From Chloroflexota bacterium (GTDB lineage: Bacteria > Chloroflexota > JAJPGV01), in NCBI GenBank assembly GCA_021325635.1, contig JAJPGV010000041.1:112793-176792 (forward strand): a DNA stretch of 64,000 bases. The letters run 5' to 3'. This document shows positions 42,467-51,363 of the stretch, in pieces (the stretch's first letter is position 1; each line of letters opens with the position of its first letter). The translations under genes were made by a program, and so were the position numbers. The notes under the pieces were generated by a model that was not told where the DNA came from, did not search any database, and worked only from the letters and a program-made list of their open reading frames with translations.

Positions 42467-43407
42467 GACTCGTAGTGCGCAGCTCGGTCCAGCTGGCGGT
42501 AGTTCACCAGACTGACGGCCAGCAGCAGCGCCATCATGATCACGGTGACCGCGCTGGCGCGTCCGAAATTGAAGTTGCGGAAGCCTTCCTGGTAGAGCCA
42601 GAACAGCAGCAGGTTGCTGGCGTTGTTAGGCCCGCCCTGGGTGAGGATGAACAGCTGATCGACCGTCTGAAAGGAGTCGATCAGGGCGATAGTCGAGACG
42701 AACACCGTCGTGCCCGAGAGCAGCGGAATGGTCAGCGATCTGAGCATGCGCCATCCCCGCGCGCCGTCCAGCGCCGCGGCCTCGAAGACTTCCTGGGGCA
42801 AACCCTGCAGACCAGCCAGGTAGAAGACCATGAAGTAGCCTGTCTGCTTCCAGATCATCATCACCATGAGGGCGGGCAGCACCAGGGCGGGGTCACCGAG
42901 CCAGTTATGGTCGTAGCTGCCGAACAGCCCCAAAAAGCGGTCGGCCAGCCCTAAGCCCGGCGCGTAGACGAACAGCCAGATTGCCGCCGCCCCCACGGTG
43001 GGCAGGATGGTGGGATAGAACAGCGCGGTCCGGAAGACGCCGACCAGGCGCAGCTTCTTATTGACCTCGACCGCCAGCAGCAGCGCCAGGCCAATGCTCA
43101 GCGGCACGGTGAAGCCGGCGAACAGGACAGTGTTGCGCATGACCTGCCAGAAGACCTCGTTGCCGAATTCGGCTGCGAAGTTGCCCAGGCCGATGAACGA
43201 AGGCTGTGGATGGGCGATGTCGGCCAGGAACAGGCTGGACACGACCACCTTGATCGCCGGCCAGACGGTGAATGGCAGCAGAAAGACCAGCGAGGGGAGG
43301 ATCAGCAGCAGGCCGTATGCGAACCGGCCGGCCGTGACGCGAAACCGCAGAGACTGAAGACCAGCGGAAGGCAGGCTGGTCGCGGGCAGCTCGAGCTGCA
43401 TGCTCAC
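42463..43407 (-). CDS. ABC transporter permease, UgpA type
   Basis: The 314-aa permease has about six membrane helices and the EAA loop PQEVFEAAALDGARGWRMLRS. It is the first permease of the operon, 39 bases after the binding-protein gene. With the UgpE-type protein it should transport glycerol-3-phosphate or a related ligand; the promoter supports a phosphorus substrate, but sequence alone does not exclude a sugar. Confidence 0.9.
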   Translation of the reverse strand: MSMQLELPATSLPSAGLQSLRFRVTAGRFAYGLLLILPSLVFLLPFTVWPAIKVVVSSLFLADIAHPQPSFIGLGNFAAEFGNEVFWQVMRNTVLFAGFTVPLSIGLALLLAVEVNKKLRLVGVFRTALFYPTILPTVGAAAIWLFVYAPGLGLADRFLGLFGSYDHNWLGDPALVLPALMVMMIWKQTGYFMVFYLAGLQGLPQEVFEAAALDGARGWRMLRSLTIPLLSGTTVFVSTIALIDSFQTVDQLFILTQGGPNNASNLLLFWLYQEGFRNFNFGRASAVTVIMMALLLAVSLVNYRQLDRAAHYES

Positions 43408-43446
43408 ACTTGCCCCCGGCCACGCATCTCCGCGGTGTTCGCGGCG

Positions 43447-44850
43447 CTAATTCTTGTACTGACCCAGGATGGCCGCGGCCTTCTGCTGCGCAGCTTCGAG
43501 CGCGTCCTTCGGCGCGGACTGGCCTGTCACACCCGCCTGGACGGCGTCGGAAAGAATCTTCTGGACCTCCGACATCTGGTGCGTACCGAGCTCGTTCTGG
43601 GCGTACTGGAGCTGATCGCGCGCGACGAGGGCCTGAGGGGTCTTGGCGGTGTAGTCCTTCAGCACAGGGGTGTCGTAGCTGGACTGCCGCGCCGCCACGT
43701 AGCCGCTGTCGATGCTCCACTGCGCTTGCCGCTCGGGCGAGGTCATCCACTGGATGAGCTTCCAGGCCGCTGCTTGGTGATCGGCCGGGATGCCCTTCAT
43801 GATGTACAGGTTGCCGCCGCCCGTTGGCGAGCCGAACTGCTGGTTCTTGGGAATGAAGCCGACGCCCACGTCGAACTTGGAGTTCTTGAGGATGTTGGTC
43901 AGGCTGCCGGTCGAATGGAAGATGATGCCCAGCTGGCCGGCGGCGAATTGGGTCGGAAGGTCGTCCCAGCTCACCGCTCCGGCCGGGCTCACCTGGTACT
44001 TCTTGTTGAGGTCGACCAGGAACTGCAGCGCTTGGACCGAAGCCGGCGCGTTGAAGAACACCTTGTTGCCGGCGTTGTTGTCGAACACGTTCTGGCCGGA
44101 GGCGATGGCCAGCGCCTGGAACTCCCAGTAGGCCGTGCCGCTGGAGGGGAAGGCGACGCCGTATCGCGTGACCTTGCCGCCGGCGTCCTTCTGGGTGAGC
44201 TTCTGGCCATCCTGGATCAGCTCATCCCACGTTTGGGGCGCCTTGTCCGGCAGACCGGCCTGCCGGAACATGTCGCGGTTGTAGTACATCACCAGGGTGC
44301 TGCGCTGCCAGGGCAAGCTCCAGGTCTTGCCGCCCTGCTGCGAGTTCTGCATGAAGGCCGGGAAGAAGTCCTTGGTCATGCTGTCCCCACCGGACTTGGC
44401 GATCAGGTCGTCGAGGGGGATGACGGCGTCGGCGTCGAGCATCGAGTAAATGCCGGCGGCATTGACGATGGCGACGTCGGCCGGGGTGCCGGCCTGGGCC
44501 AGCTGCAGGACCTTGGCGATGGTGCTGACGTAGTCACCGTCGAAGACGGGCGTCACCTTCACGTCCGGGTTCTGCTTGCTGAACTCGGTCATGTAGCCTT
44601 CGATGATCTTGGCCAGCGGGCCTGAAACGCCCACCGGGTAATGCAGGCTGATCTCCACAGTCTTGCCGGTGGCTGGCGGAGCCGGCGCGGCCGCCGTCGA
44701 AGCCGGGTTCGCCGGCGCGGCCGCCGGGGACGCGGGAGCCGGGTTGGAGCCGGCGCCGCCGCTGACTGGCGCTGCCGCGCTGCCACCGCAGGCTGCGAGC
44801 AAGATGCCAGCCGCGAGGCCGGTGATGCCGAGGACGTTCGTGAGGCGCAT
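43447..44850 (-). CDS. ABC transporter substrate-binding lipoprotein, UgpB-like
   Basis: The 467-aa lipoprotein starts at ATG 44850 behind a GGAG site; its signal ends in LLAACGG. After an Ala/Pro tether comes a family 1 binding protein with LPWQRSTLVMYYNRDMFRQ and a GGGNLYIMKG segment, both typical of UgpB. It captures the ligand for the permeases downstream. A longer upstream reading from 45021 would run through the promoter region and is unlikely. A degraded relative lies at 37683-38279. Confidence 0.88.
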   Translation of the reverse strand: MRLTNVLGITGLAAGILLAACGGSAAAPVSGGAGSNPAPASPAAAPANPASTAAAPAPPATGKTVEISLHYPVGVSGPLAKIIEGYMTEFSKQNPDVKVTPVFDGDYVSTIAKVLQLAQAGTPADVAIVNAAGIYSMLDADAVIPLDDLIAKSGGDSMTKDFFPAFMQNSQQGGKTWSLPWQRSTLVMYYNRDMFRQAGLPDKAPQTWDELIQDGQKLTQKDAGGKVTRYGVAFPSSGTAYWEFQALAIASGQNVFDNNAGNKVFFNAPASVQALQFLVDLNKKYQVSPAGAVSWDDLPTQFAAGQLGIIFHSTGSLTNILKNSKFDVGVGFIPKNQQFGSPTGGGNLYIMKGIPADHQAAAWKLIQWMTSPERQAQWSIDSGYVAARQSSYDTPVLKDYTAKTPQALVARDQLQYAQNELGTHQMSEVQKILSDAVQAGVTGQSAPKDALEAAQQKAAAILGQYKN

Positions 44851-45020
44851 GGTTGCTCCTTTTCGCTGGTTAGGAAGCCAGGGGGCACGGCTGTGCGGCA
44901 GCCACGAGGGAGGACGTGGCTGCCGCCACCGTGGCGCCGGCACGAGCTTGGCGCGACCAGGAGGGTGGAGCGCCTGGGGCCGCCAGCCCCGCACGTTCGC
45001 CGGCTGTGTCCATGGCCGCA
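44851..45020. other. ugpB-like leader region
   Basis: About 170 bases separate the -10 element at 45021-45026 from the ugpB-like start. The stretch is GC-rich with short CCACG/CGTGG-type dyads that could form hairpins in the 5' untranslated RNA. No ORF or known riboswitch pattern is recognised. Confidence 0.35.
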
Positions 45021-45074
45021 AGACTAGGGACGGAGCATCAACCCAGCGTTAGGCCCAGGTCAAATTCTTGTGAA
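45021..45074 (-). promoter_or_regulatory. Pho-box-like promoter of the ugp operon
   Basis: On the minus strand the 11-bp-periodic hexamers are TTCACA (45074-45069), TTGACC (45063-45058), CTAACG (45052-45047) and TTGATG (45041-45036). After exactly 9 bp comes TAGTCT (45026-45021). This is the same spacing as at the phn operon and the ugpB remnant. The -10 lies about 170 bases before the ugpB-like start. Confidence 0.7.
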
Positions 45075-45176
45075 CCGGGCGGCTCTGGCCGCGGCGAACA
45101 AGCGGTGTTGGATGCAGCGGACAACAGGCCGGCTGGGGCGCGCTGGTCCATCATTGACAGTAGGTCGAAACGTTTC

Positions 45177-46619
45177 ATGGACGTTCTGGAGATTGATGCC
45201 GATACCACGCTGACACCCGGCCGGGTATACGGCCCGATCGCGATCACGCGTTCGGGCGTAACGCTGGACGGGCAGGGGGCGATGGTCGTCGGCAGCACAC
45301 GAGGCCAAACCGACACCTTCCTGGGCACGGGGATCCAGGCGCGCGGGATCTCCGGGGTGACGCTGCGCAACCTGGTAGTGAAGGGCTTCGAGTCCGGCCT
45401 GCGGGCCGGAGACGGCGAAGGCTGGAGTGTCGAGGACTGCGACTTCTCCGACAATTTCCACGATCCTGACTTCGACTGGGGCGACAACGGCCGCCGCGGC
45501 GGGATCGTGCTGCTGCGGATGGTCAAGTCGGCCTTTCGGCGAAACGCGGCGCACCGTGTATGGGATGCCTGCAACCTGGTGGAATCGCACGACAACGTCA
45601 TCGAGGAGAACGACTTCTCCCACACCTCAAACACCTGCTTACGCCTGTGGGAGTCCTGCCGCAACGAGGTGCGATCGAACAACCTGAGCTACGGCATCCG
45701 CATCACGCCGGGCGAGGTGCACGCTCGCGATTCCTGCTGCGTGCTGGTGGAGCACTGGTCGCACGACAACCGCTTCCTCCGCAACGATGCTACCCATGGT
45801 GGCGACGGCATCTTCGTGCGCGTGCTGGATGGCTGCCCGAGCGGCGGCAACCTGCTGCAGGGCAATGACGCCTCCTATGCCCACAACAACTGCTTCGAGT
45901 CGGCTGCCCCGGGCAACACCTACCTGGAGAACCGAGCCAACCACGGCAGCTACGGCTTCTGGATGGGCTGCTCGGACCGGACCGTCATGCTGGGCAACGA
46001 GGCTGGCCACAATGGATTGCCCGACGGCAGCCACAACGCCCCGGAGCCGGACTTCGGCCACGGCGGCATCGTATTCGTCAACGGCTCCGCGGAGCACGTG
46101 CTGGTGCAGCGCAATCACTGCCATCACAACAACGGAGGCGGCATCGTGCTGCGCGGGTCGGCGGACGGCAGCTTCCGCGCCTTTCACTGGGTGATCCAGG
46201 AGAACCGGCTGGAGGCCAATCGCTGGGGCATCTACCTGCAGCGGGTCAGCTGGATCGACCTGGGCCCGAATGAAATCGTCGATTCCCTGGAGACGGCCAT
46301 CATGAACGCCGGAAGCGTGACCGATGTGACGCTTCCGGAGCAGGCCGGATGGGCGGGGCTGCAGTCGCCGAAGGCCGTGCTGCGGGCGTCCCACGCGGTC
46401 CTGGCTCCCGGCGCGGCCGTGGCATTGGACGCCACGGACAGCTCCGATCCCAACGGGCTGCCGCTCACCTTCCGGTGGGACCTGGGCGACGGCTCAATTT
46501 CGGACCTGCCGGAATTGGAGCACGCCTACGCGCATCCCGGAACCTACACCCTGGGCTTGACGGTGAGTAACGGCCGGCTTCACGGAATCGACTGGGCGAC
46601 GGTGGTCGTGAAGGCGTAA
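45177..46619 (+). CDS. Right-handed beta-helix protein with C-terminal PKD domain
   Basis: From ATG 45177 the protein is 480 aa. Residues about 20-370 are a NosD/pectate-lyase-like beta-helix made of repeated N-rich turns (NNLSYGI, LRNDATHGGDGIFV, VLVQRNHCHHNNGGGIVLRG). The last 85 residues are a PKD domain (WDLGDGS, HAYAHPGTYTLGLTVSNG). Such folds usually bind or cut polysaccharides outside the cell, yet no signal peptide or anchor is visible from any in-frame start. It is divergent from the ugp operon. Confidence 0.8.
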   Translation: MDVLEIDADTTLTPGRVYGPIAITRSGVTLDGQGAMVVGSTRGQTDTFLGTGIQARGISGVTLRNLVVKGFESGLRAGDGEGWSVEDCDFSDNFHDPDFDWGDNGRRGGIVLLRMVKSAFRRNAAHRVWDACNLVESHDNVIEENDFSHTSNTCLRLWESCRNEVRSNNLSYGIRITPGEVHARDSCCVLVEHWSHDNRFLRNDATHGGDGIFVRVLDGCPSGGNLLQGNDASYAHNNCFESAAPGNTYLENRANHGSYGFWMGCSDRTVMLGNEAGHNGLPDGSHNAPEPDFGHGGIVFVNGSAEHVLVQRNHCHHNNGGGIVLRGSADGSFRAFHWVIQENRLEANRWGIYLQRVSWIDLGPNEIVDSLETAIMNAGSVTDVTLPEQAGWAGLQSPKAVLRASHAVLAPGAAVALDATDSSDPNGLPLTFRWDLGDGSISDLPELEHAYAHPGTYTLGLTVSNGRLHGIDWATVVVKA

Positions 46620-46647
46620 AGCCGGCCGGACCTACCATTTGGGAATC

Positions 46648-47526
46648 GTGCAGCTGAGGCTCGGCATCGTCTCCAAGACGGCCACGTACTGGCCGTACTA
46701 CGTCGGCCTGCGTGAGGGGCTGTTCCAAAGGGCGGGCCTGACCCTCGATATCGAGCTGCTGGGCAGCACCAGTGCGGGCGTCCCGGCGCTGATCGAGGAG
46801 CGGGTAGACGTCGCGGCCACCTGTCCTGACGTGCTCATCGGCGAGGCCCTCGCGAGCGCGCGACTGCGCATTGCCGGCGGGCTCATTGACTGCCCGATGT
46901 CATCACTGATCGTCCGCCCCGAGGTGCGGGCGTTCGAGGATCTGCGCGGCCGCCGCGTGGCCGTCACGGAGATTCGCGGCAGCGTGTCGGTTTTCCTGCG
47001 AGCGCTGCTGCGCAGGAAGGGTTTGGCCGTGGGAGACTACGAGCAGGTGGTCTGCCACACCACGCCGGCGCAGGTGGCCGCCCTGGAGGAAGGATCGATC
47101 GAGGCCGCCATGCTCACGCACCCGTTCGAGAGCCGCCTGCTGGCGTTGGGCTTCGGCCGCCTGGCTCGCGTGGGTGACGAGCTGGGGAGCGGCTCGTTCA
47201 CCACGCTCAACGTCCGCCAGGGCTGGACGGCCAGGCCGGAATGGGCGGCGCTGAAGAAGGCGTTGCGCGCCGTCGACGGCGTGCTGCGCGACCCTCGCCG
47301 TAAGGATGACGTCTTGGCGGCCCTGTCCGAGTGGAGCAGCGTCTCGGAGGCGGAGCTGGACGAGGCCTATCACATCTACGCTGGGTCGACCAAGGTCCTG
47401 TCCCCCGCTGGGGAGCTCGACCTGTCCGGCCTGGAGCACCTGCTGGCCTGGATGGCCGAGGACGGAATCGAGGTGCGCCCCGAACAGGCGCGCGATTTCC
47501 TCGACGACCACGCCGCCCTCCGATGA
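46648..47526 (+). CDS. NMT1/THI5-like substrate-binding-fold protein
   Basis: From GTG 46648 the protein is 292 aa (TTG 46639 gives three more residues). It has the NMT1/SsuA fold: LGIVSKTATYWPYYVGLREGLF, then VPALIEERVDVAATCPD and VAVTEIRGS. It has no signal peptide, so it is not a normal exported transporter protein. Four bases of overlap tie it to hyuA, so it may be an enzyme or a cytoplasmic ligand sensor for that pathway. A TACCAT box precedes it at 46633-46638. Confidence 0.78.
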   Translation: MQLRLGIVSKTATYWPYYVGLREGLFQRAGLTLDIELLGSTSAGVPALIEERVDVAATCPDVLIGEALASARLRIAGGLIDCPMSSLIVRPEVRAFEDLRGRRVAVTEIRGSVSVFLRALLRRKGLAVGDYEQVVCHTTPAQVAALEEGSIEAAMLTHPFESRLLALGFGRLARVGDELGSGSFTTLNVRQGWTARPEWAALKKALRAVDGVLRDPRRKDDVLAALSEWSSVSEAELDEAYHIYAGSTKVLSPAGELDLSGLEHLLAWMAEDGIEVRPEQARDFLDDHAALR

Positions 47527-49622
47527 GCGGCAGCTACCGCCTGGCCGTCGACACCGGCGGAACTTTCAGCGATTTCGTCGTGCTCGACGAGCAGAGCGGC
47601 GCGCTGCGTGTATTCAAGGTTCCCTCGACGCCGGACGATCCCGGGCGCGCGGTGCTGGAGGGCATCGCGTCCCTGACCGTTTCGGGCGTCGCCGCGTCCG
47701 CCGTCCAATTCTTCGTGCATGGCACAACGGTCGGCACGAACGCCCTGCTGGAGGAAAAGGGGGCGCGCGCCGGGCTGGTGATCACCCAGGGCTTCCGCGG
47801 CGTGTACGAAGTGCAGGAGCAGGCGCGAGAATACGGCCCGCAGCTGTTCGACCTGCTATTCGAGAAGCCGCGCCTGCTCATTCCCCAGAGCCGCACGTTC
47901 GAAGTGCGCGAGCGCGTAGCGGCCAATGGCGAGGTGGACGAGCCGCTCGACCCAGCATCCGTGGAGCAAGCTGTGAGCGGTCTCGAGCGCGAAGGCGTGC
48001 AATCCGTGGCCATCTGCCTGCTCTTTTCGTTTGCCAACCCCGAGCACGAGCGGCGCGTGGCGGAGGCCATCGCCGCCCGCCATCCCGAATGGATGGTGAC
48101 CGCGTCTTCTGAGCTGCTGCCGCAGATACGGGAGTACTACCGGCTGTCCACCACCGCCATCAACGCTTACCTGGCTCCAAAGCTGGCCGAATACCTGCGC
48201 CGGTTGGACGACGGTCTCGATGGCGCAGGGGTGGCCACGCCGCGCTGTTACGTGATGCAATCCAACGGCGGCAGCGCGACGCTGAGCAGCGCCGCCAAGC
48301 GGGCGGTGGCGACCATCCTGAGCGGCCCCGCCGGAGGGGTCGTGGCCGCGGCCGAGGTGGGGAAGCTGGCCGGGTCGACCAACGTCATCAGCTTCGACAT
48401 GGGCGGGACGAGCTGTGACGTGGCCCTGATCGAGGGAGGCAGGCCGCGGCATCAAACGCGCAGCGCCATCGGTGGCCGGCACATTGCCGTCCCCAGCCTG
48501 GATATTCACACGGTCAGCGCCGGCGGCGGCACGCTGGCCTGGGTGGATGGCCAGGGGCGGCTGCACGTGGGCCCCGAGAGCGCCGGGGCGCGGCCCGGCC
48601 CTGCAGCCTACGGATTGGGCGGCGATACGCCGACGGTCACCGACTGCGACCTGGTGCTCGGTTATTTGAATGCGGATAACTTCCTGGGTGGAGCGGTGAA
48701 GCTGGACCGGGCTGCCGCGGCAGCGGCGGTCGAGGCCAAGATTGCTCGTCCAATGGGCGTGGACCTGGCCCGCGCCGCGGCCGGCGTGGTTCAGCTGGTA
48801 GACGTGAAGATGGGCGAGGCGGTGAAAGCCATATCGACGCAGCGTGGCTATGACCTGCGTGAGTTCGCGCTGGTGGCGTTCGGCGGCGCAGGGCCGGTGC
48901 ACGCCTCACACATCGCCATGGAGCTCGGAATTCCCACCGTCATTGCGCCGCCCAATCCCGGCGTGGCCTCAGCTCTGGGTCTGCTGATGTGCCCGGTTCG
49001 CCACGACTACGTGCTCAGCCGTCTGCAGCCGCTGCTCGAATGCAGCCCGGCGCAGATCGCGGACCACTTCGCCGGCTTGCGCCAGCGGGCGCTGGCGGAG
49101 CTCGACGCGGAGGGCTTCGGCCCTCAACAGCTGCGCCTCGAGCCGGTGCTGGACCTGCGTTATGCCGGCCAGGGGTACGAGCTTGGCGTGCCCCTGAGCT
49201 GGCCGGAGATCGAAGCGGCCGACTTCGGCCTGTGGCGCAGCCGCTTCGACCTCGTCCACGAGCAGACCTATGGCCATGCGGCTCCCGAGCAGCCGCTGGA
49301 GATCGTCAACTACCGCGTCGCCGCTGTCGGCGAGGTGGCGGAGGCTCGGCTGGCCCCTATTGCCGCGCAGGCGGGGCCGGAGTCTGGGGCCATCACCGGC
49401 CGGCGACTGGTGTCGTTTCCCGAGGAGCCGGCGGCTGTTGAATGTCCCGTCTACGATCGGGCCGCGCTGGGCGCCGGAGCGTGCCTCGACGGGCCGGCGG
49501 TGGTCGAGCAGTACGACTCCACGGTGGTCGTCCATCCGGGACAGCGCGCCACCGTGGATCGATATGGCAGCATGGTCATCGACTGCGGGGCGGCGCCGGC
49601 GCGGAGAGCGCTGCGTGGGTGA
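47523..49622 (+). CDS. hyuA: Hydantoinase/oxoprolinase family protein, subunit A
   Basis: The 699-aa protein is a HyuA-type ATP-dependent hydantoinase or acetone/acetophenone-carboxylase subunit. It begins RLAVDTGGTFSDFVVLDE, the ATP-binding phosphate-1 motif, and has FVHGTTVGTNALLE, SGPAGGVVAAAEV, SFDMGGTSCDVALIEGG and FGGAGPVHA motifs. With HyuB it would open a cyclic imide or amide, or carboxylate a ketone, using ATP; the substrate is unknown. The ATG overlaps the upstream gene stop, and its end overlaps hyuB. Confidence 0.92.
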   Translation: MSGSYRLAVDTGGTFSDFVVLDEQSGALRVFKVPSTPDDPGRAVLEGIASLTVSGVAASAVQFFVHGTTVGTNALLEEKGARAGLVITQGFRGVYEVQEQAREYGPQLFDLLFEKPRLLIPQSRTFEVRERVAANGEVDEPLDPASVEQAVSGLEREGVQSVAICLLFSFANPEHERRVAEAIAARHPEWMVTASSELLPQIREYYRLSTTAINAYLAPKLAEYLRRLDDGLDGAGVATPRCYVMQSNGGSATLSSAAKRAVATILSGPAGGVVAAAEVGKLAGSTNVISFDMGGTSCDVALIEGGRPRHQTRSAIGGRHIAVPSLDIHTVSAGGGTLAWVDGQGRLHVGPESAGARPGPAAYGLGGDTPTVTDCDLVLGYLNADNFLGGAVKLDRAAAAAAVEAKIARPMGVDLARAAAGVVQLVDVKMGEAVKAISTQRGYDLREFALVAFGGAGPVHASHIAMELGIPTVIAPPNPGVASALGLLMCPVRHDYVLSRLQPLLECSPAQIADHFAGLRQRALAELDAEGFGPQQLRLEPVLDLRYAGQGYELGVPLSWPEIEAADFGLWRSRFDLVHEQTYGHAAPEQPLEIVNYRVAAVGEVAEARLAPIAAQAGPESGAITGRRLVSFPEEPAAVECPVYDRAALGAGACLDGPAVVEQYDSTVVVHPGQRATVDRYGSMVIDCGAAPARRALRG

Positions 49623-51354
49623 GCGTGTGACTGTCGACGCCATCGAGCAGGAAATCATCTATGCGCGCCTGTTGGGCGTGGTGCAGGAGATGCAGAATGC
49701 GCTCTTTCGCACGGGCTACTCGACCATCATTCGGGAGTCGCAGGACGCCAGCTGCGCGCTGACCGACGCTGCCGGACGAGTCATTGCCCAGCAAACCGTC
49801 CTGCCCCTGCACCTGGGCGCATTTCCGGCCTGCGTCGAGGGCGTGCTGGCGGCCTATGACGTGTGCGAGATGCGCTCCGGCGACGCCTACGTCGTGAACC
49901 ACCCCTATTTCGGCGGCAGTCCCCACGCCAACGACATGGCGGCCGTCTCGCCGGTGTTCTTCGAGGACCAGCTCGTGGGCTTCTGCGGCAGCATCGCTCA
50001 CAAGTCGGACATCGGCGGCATGGCGCCTGGCAGCGGGCCGGGCTCCGCCCGGGAGATCTACCAAGAGGGCTTGCACCTGCCTCCCGTGCGCTACGCCTCC
50101 GCCGGAGGGATCAGCCGGGAGCTCGAAGGCATCCTGCGCGCCAATAGCCGTACTCCGGATCTCGTCGCGGGCGACCTGCAGGGACAGGTTGGCTGCGCCA
50201 GGCTGGGCGAGAGGCGGCTGCTGGCGCTGTTCGAGAAATACGGGCGCGAGGCGGTGGAATCGAGCTGGCTGCGCAGCTTCGCGCAGGTAGAGGCGCGGCT
50301 GCGCGAGGTGATCTCGGCCTGGCCGGACGGGGTGTACGAGGGCGAAGCCTTCCTGGACAACGACGGATCGAACGGAGGCCGGCCGGTTCGCATCCACGTG
50401 GCGGCGAGTGTGCGGGGCGATCGCCTGCGCTTCGACTTCCGGGGCTGTGACCCGCAGGCGGTTGGCCCGTCCAACATCCGGCCGCCGCTGGTCCGGGCGG
50501 CCTGCTACTACGTGCTCAAGTGCTTGGTCGATCCCGAGCTGCCGAGCAACGCCGGCCTGGCCGCGGTAGTGGAGGCCGACTTCACGCCGGGCACGATCGT
50601 CGACCCGATTCTTCCGGCAGCGGTCAACACCTACATTCCGACAGCCCAGGCGGTGGTTGAGGCCGCGCTGCGCGCGCTGGCGCCGGTCGCTCCACAGCGT
50701 CAGATCGCCGGCAGCGGAGGGACGGGCGCGATTGCCCTTGGCGGGCGTGACGCTTCGGGCAAGGGCTTCGTGCAGTACGAGCTCTTCGGCAGCGGGCTGG
50801 GCGCACGCAACGGCAAGGACGGCGTGTCCGGGACGTCGGTTCACGTCGGCAACTCGCGGATCACGCCGATCGAGATCATCGAGTCCGAGTTCCCGGTGCG
50901 GGTGCGACGGTTCGAGCTGATCCCCGACTCGGGCGGAGCGGGCAGGTGGCGGGGCGGCCTCGGGTTTTCCCGAGAGTACGAGGTGCATGCCGAGGCGCGG
51001 CTGTCCACCCGCCTGGACAAGCACGAAGTTGCCCCGTTCGGCCTCATGGGCGGCGCCGATGGGCACACCGGCTGCACGCGCATCGATGGTCCGAACGGCA
51101 AGGCTCGGACGCTGCCGTCGCGGGCGGGCGACGTACCCGTCGGCGCGGGCGACACGCTGCTGGTGGAGCGCCCGGGCGGCGGAGGCTTCGGCGACCCGGC
51201 CGATCGGCCGCCGGAGGAGGTGCTTGCGGACGTTCGAGAAGGGTACGTCAGCGTCGGAGCGGCGCGGGAGATTTACGGCGTGGACATTGGTCCGGACGCT
51301 GAGGGGAGATGGCAGCTGTCCGGGCGTCCTGGCCCGAGCACAAGCGAGCAATAG
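49615..51354 (+). CDS. hyuB: Hydantoinase/oxoprolinase family protein, subunit B
   Basis: From GTG 49615 (behind GGAGAG at 49603-49608) the protein is 579 aa; GTG 49627 is the alternative. It is HyuB-like: IIYARLLGVVQEMQNALFRTGYSTIIRES, then DAYVVNHPYFGGSPHANDMA and the FDFRGCDPQA and GGAGRWRGGLGFSREYEV blocks. It is the obligate partner of HyuA. Its 3' end is complete, and the next gene starts 10 bases later. Confidence 0.92.
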   Translation: MGERVTVDAIEQEIIYARLLGVVQEMQNALFRTGYSTIIRESQDASCALTDAAGRVIAQQTVLPLHLGAFPACVEGVLAAYDVCEMRSGDAYVVNHPYFGGSPHANDMAAVSPVFFEDQLVGFCGSIAHKSDIGGMAPGSGPGSAREIYQEGLHLPPVRYASAGGISRELEGILRANSRTPDLVAGDLQGQVGCARLGERRLLALFEKYGREAVESSWLRSFAQVEARLREVISAWPDGVYEGEAFLDNDGSNGGRPVRIHVAASVRGDRLRFDFRGCDPQAVGPSNIRPPLVRAACYYVLKCLVDPELPSNAGLAAVVEADFTPGTIVDPILPAAVNTYIPTAQAVVEAALRALAPVAPQRQIAGSGGTGAIALGGRDASGKGFVQYELFGSGLGARNGKDGVSGTSVHVGNSRITPIEIIESEFPVRVRRFELIPDSGGAGRWRGGLGFSREYEVHAEARLSTRLDKHEVAPFGLMGGADGHTGCTRIDGPNGKARTLPSRAGDVPVGAGDTLLVERPGGGGFGDPADRPPEEVLADVREGYVSVGAAREIYGVDIGPDAEGRWQLSGRPGPSTSEQ

Positions 51355-51363
51355 GAGGATCGA

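Noticed and set aside
43210..44625. 471-codon plus-strand open frame opposite the UgpB-like gene
   Set aside because: No domain or signal is visible, and the minus strand has a complete lipoprotein with ribosome site.
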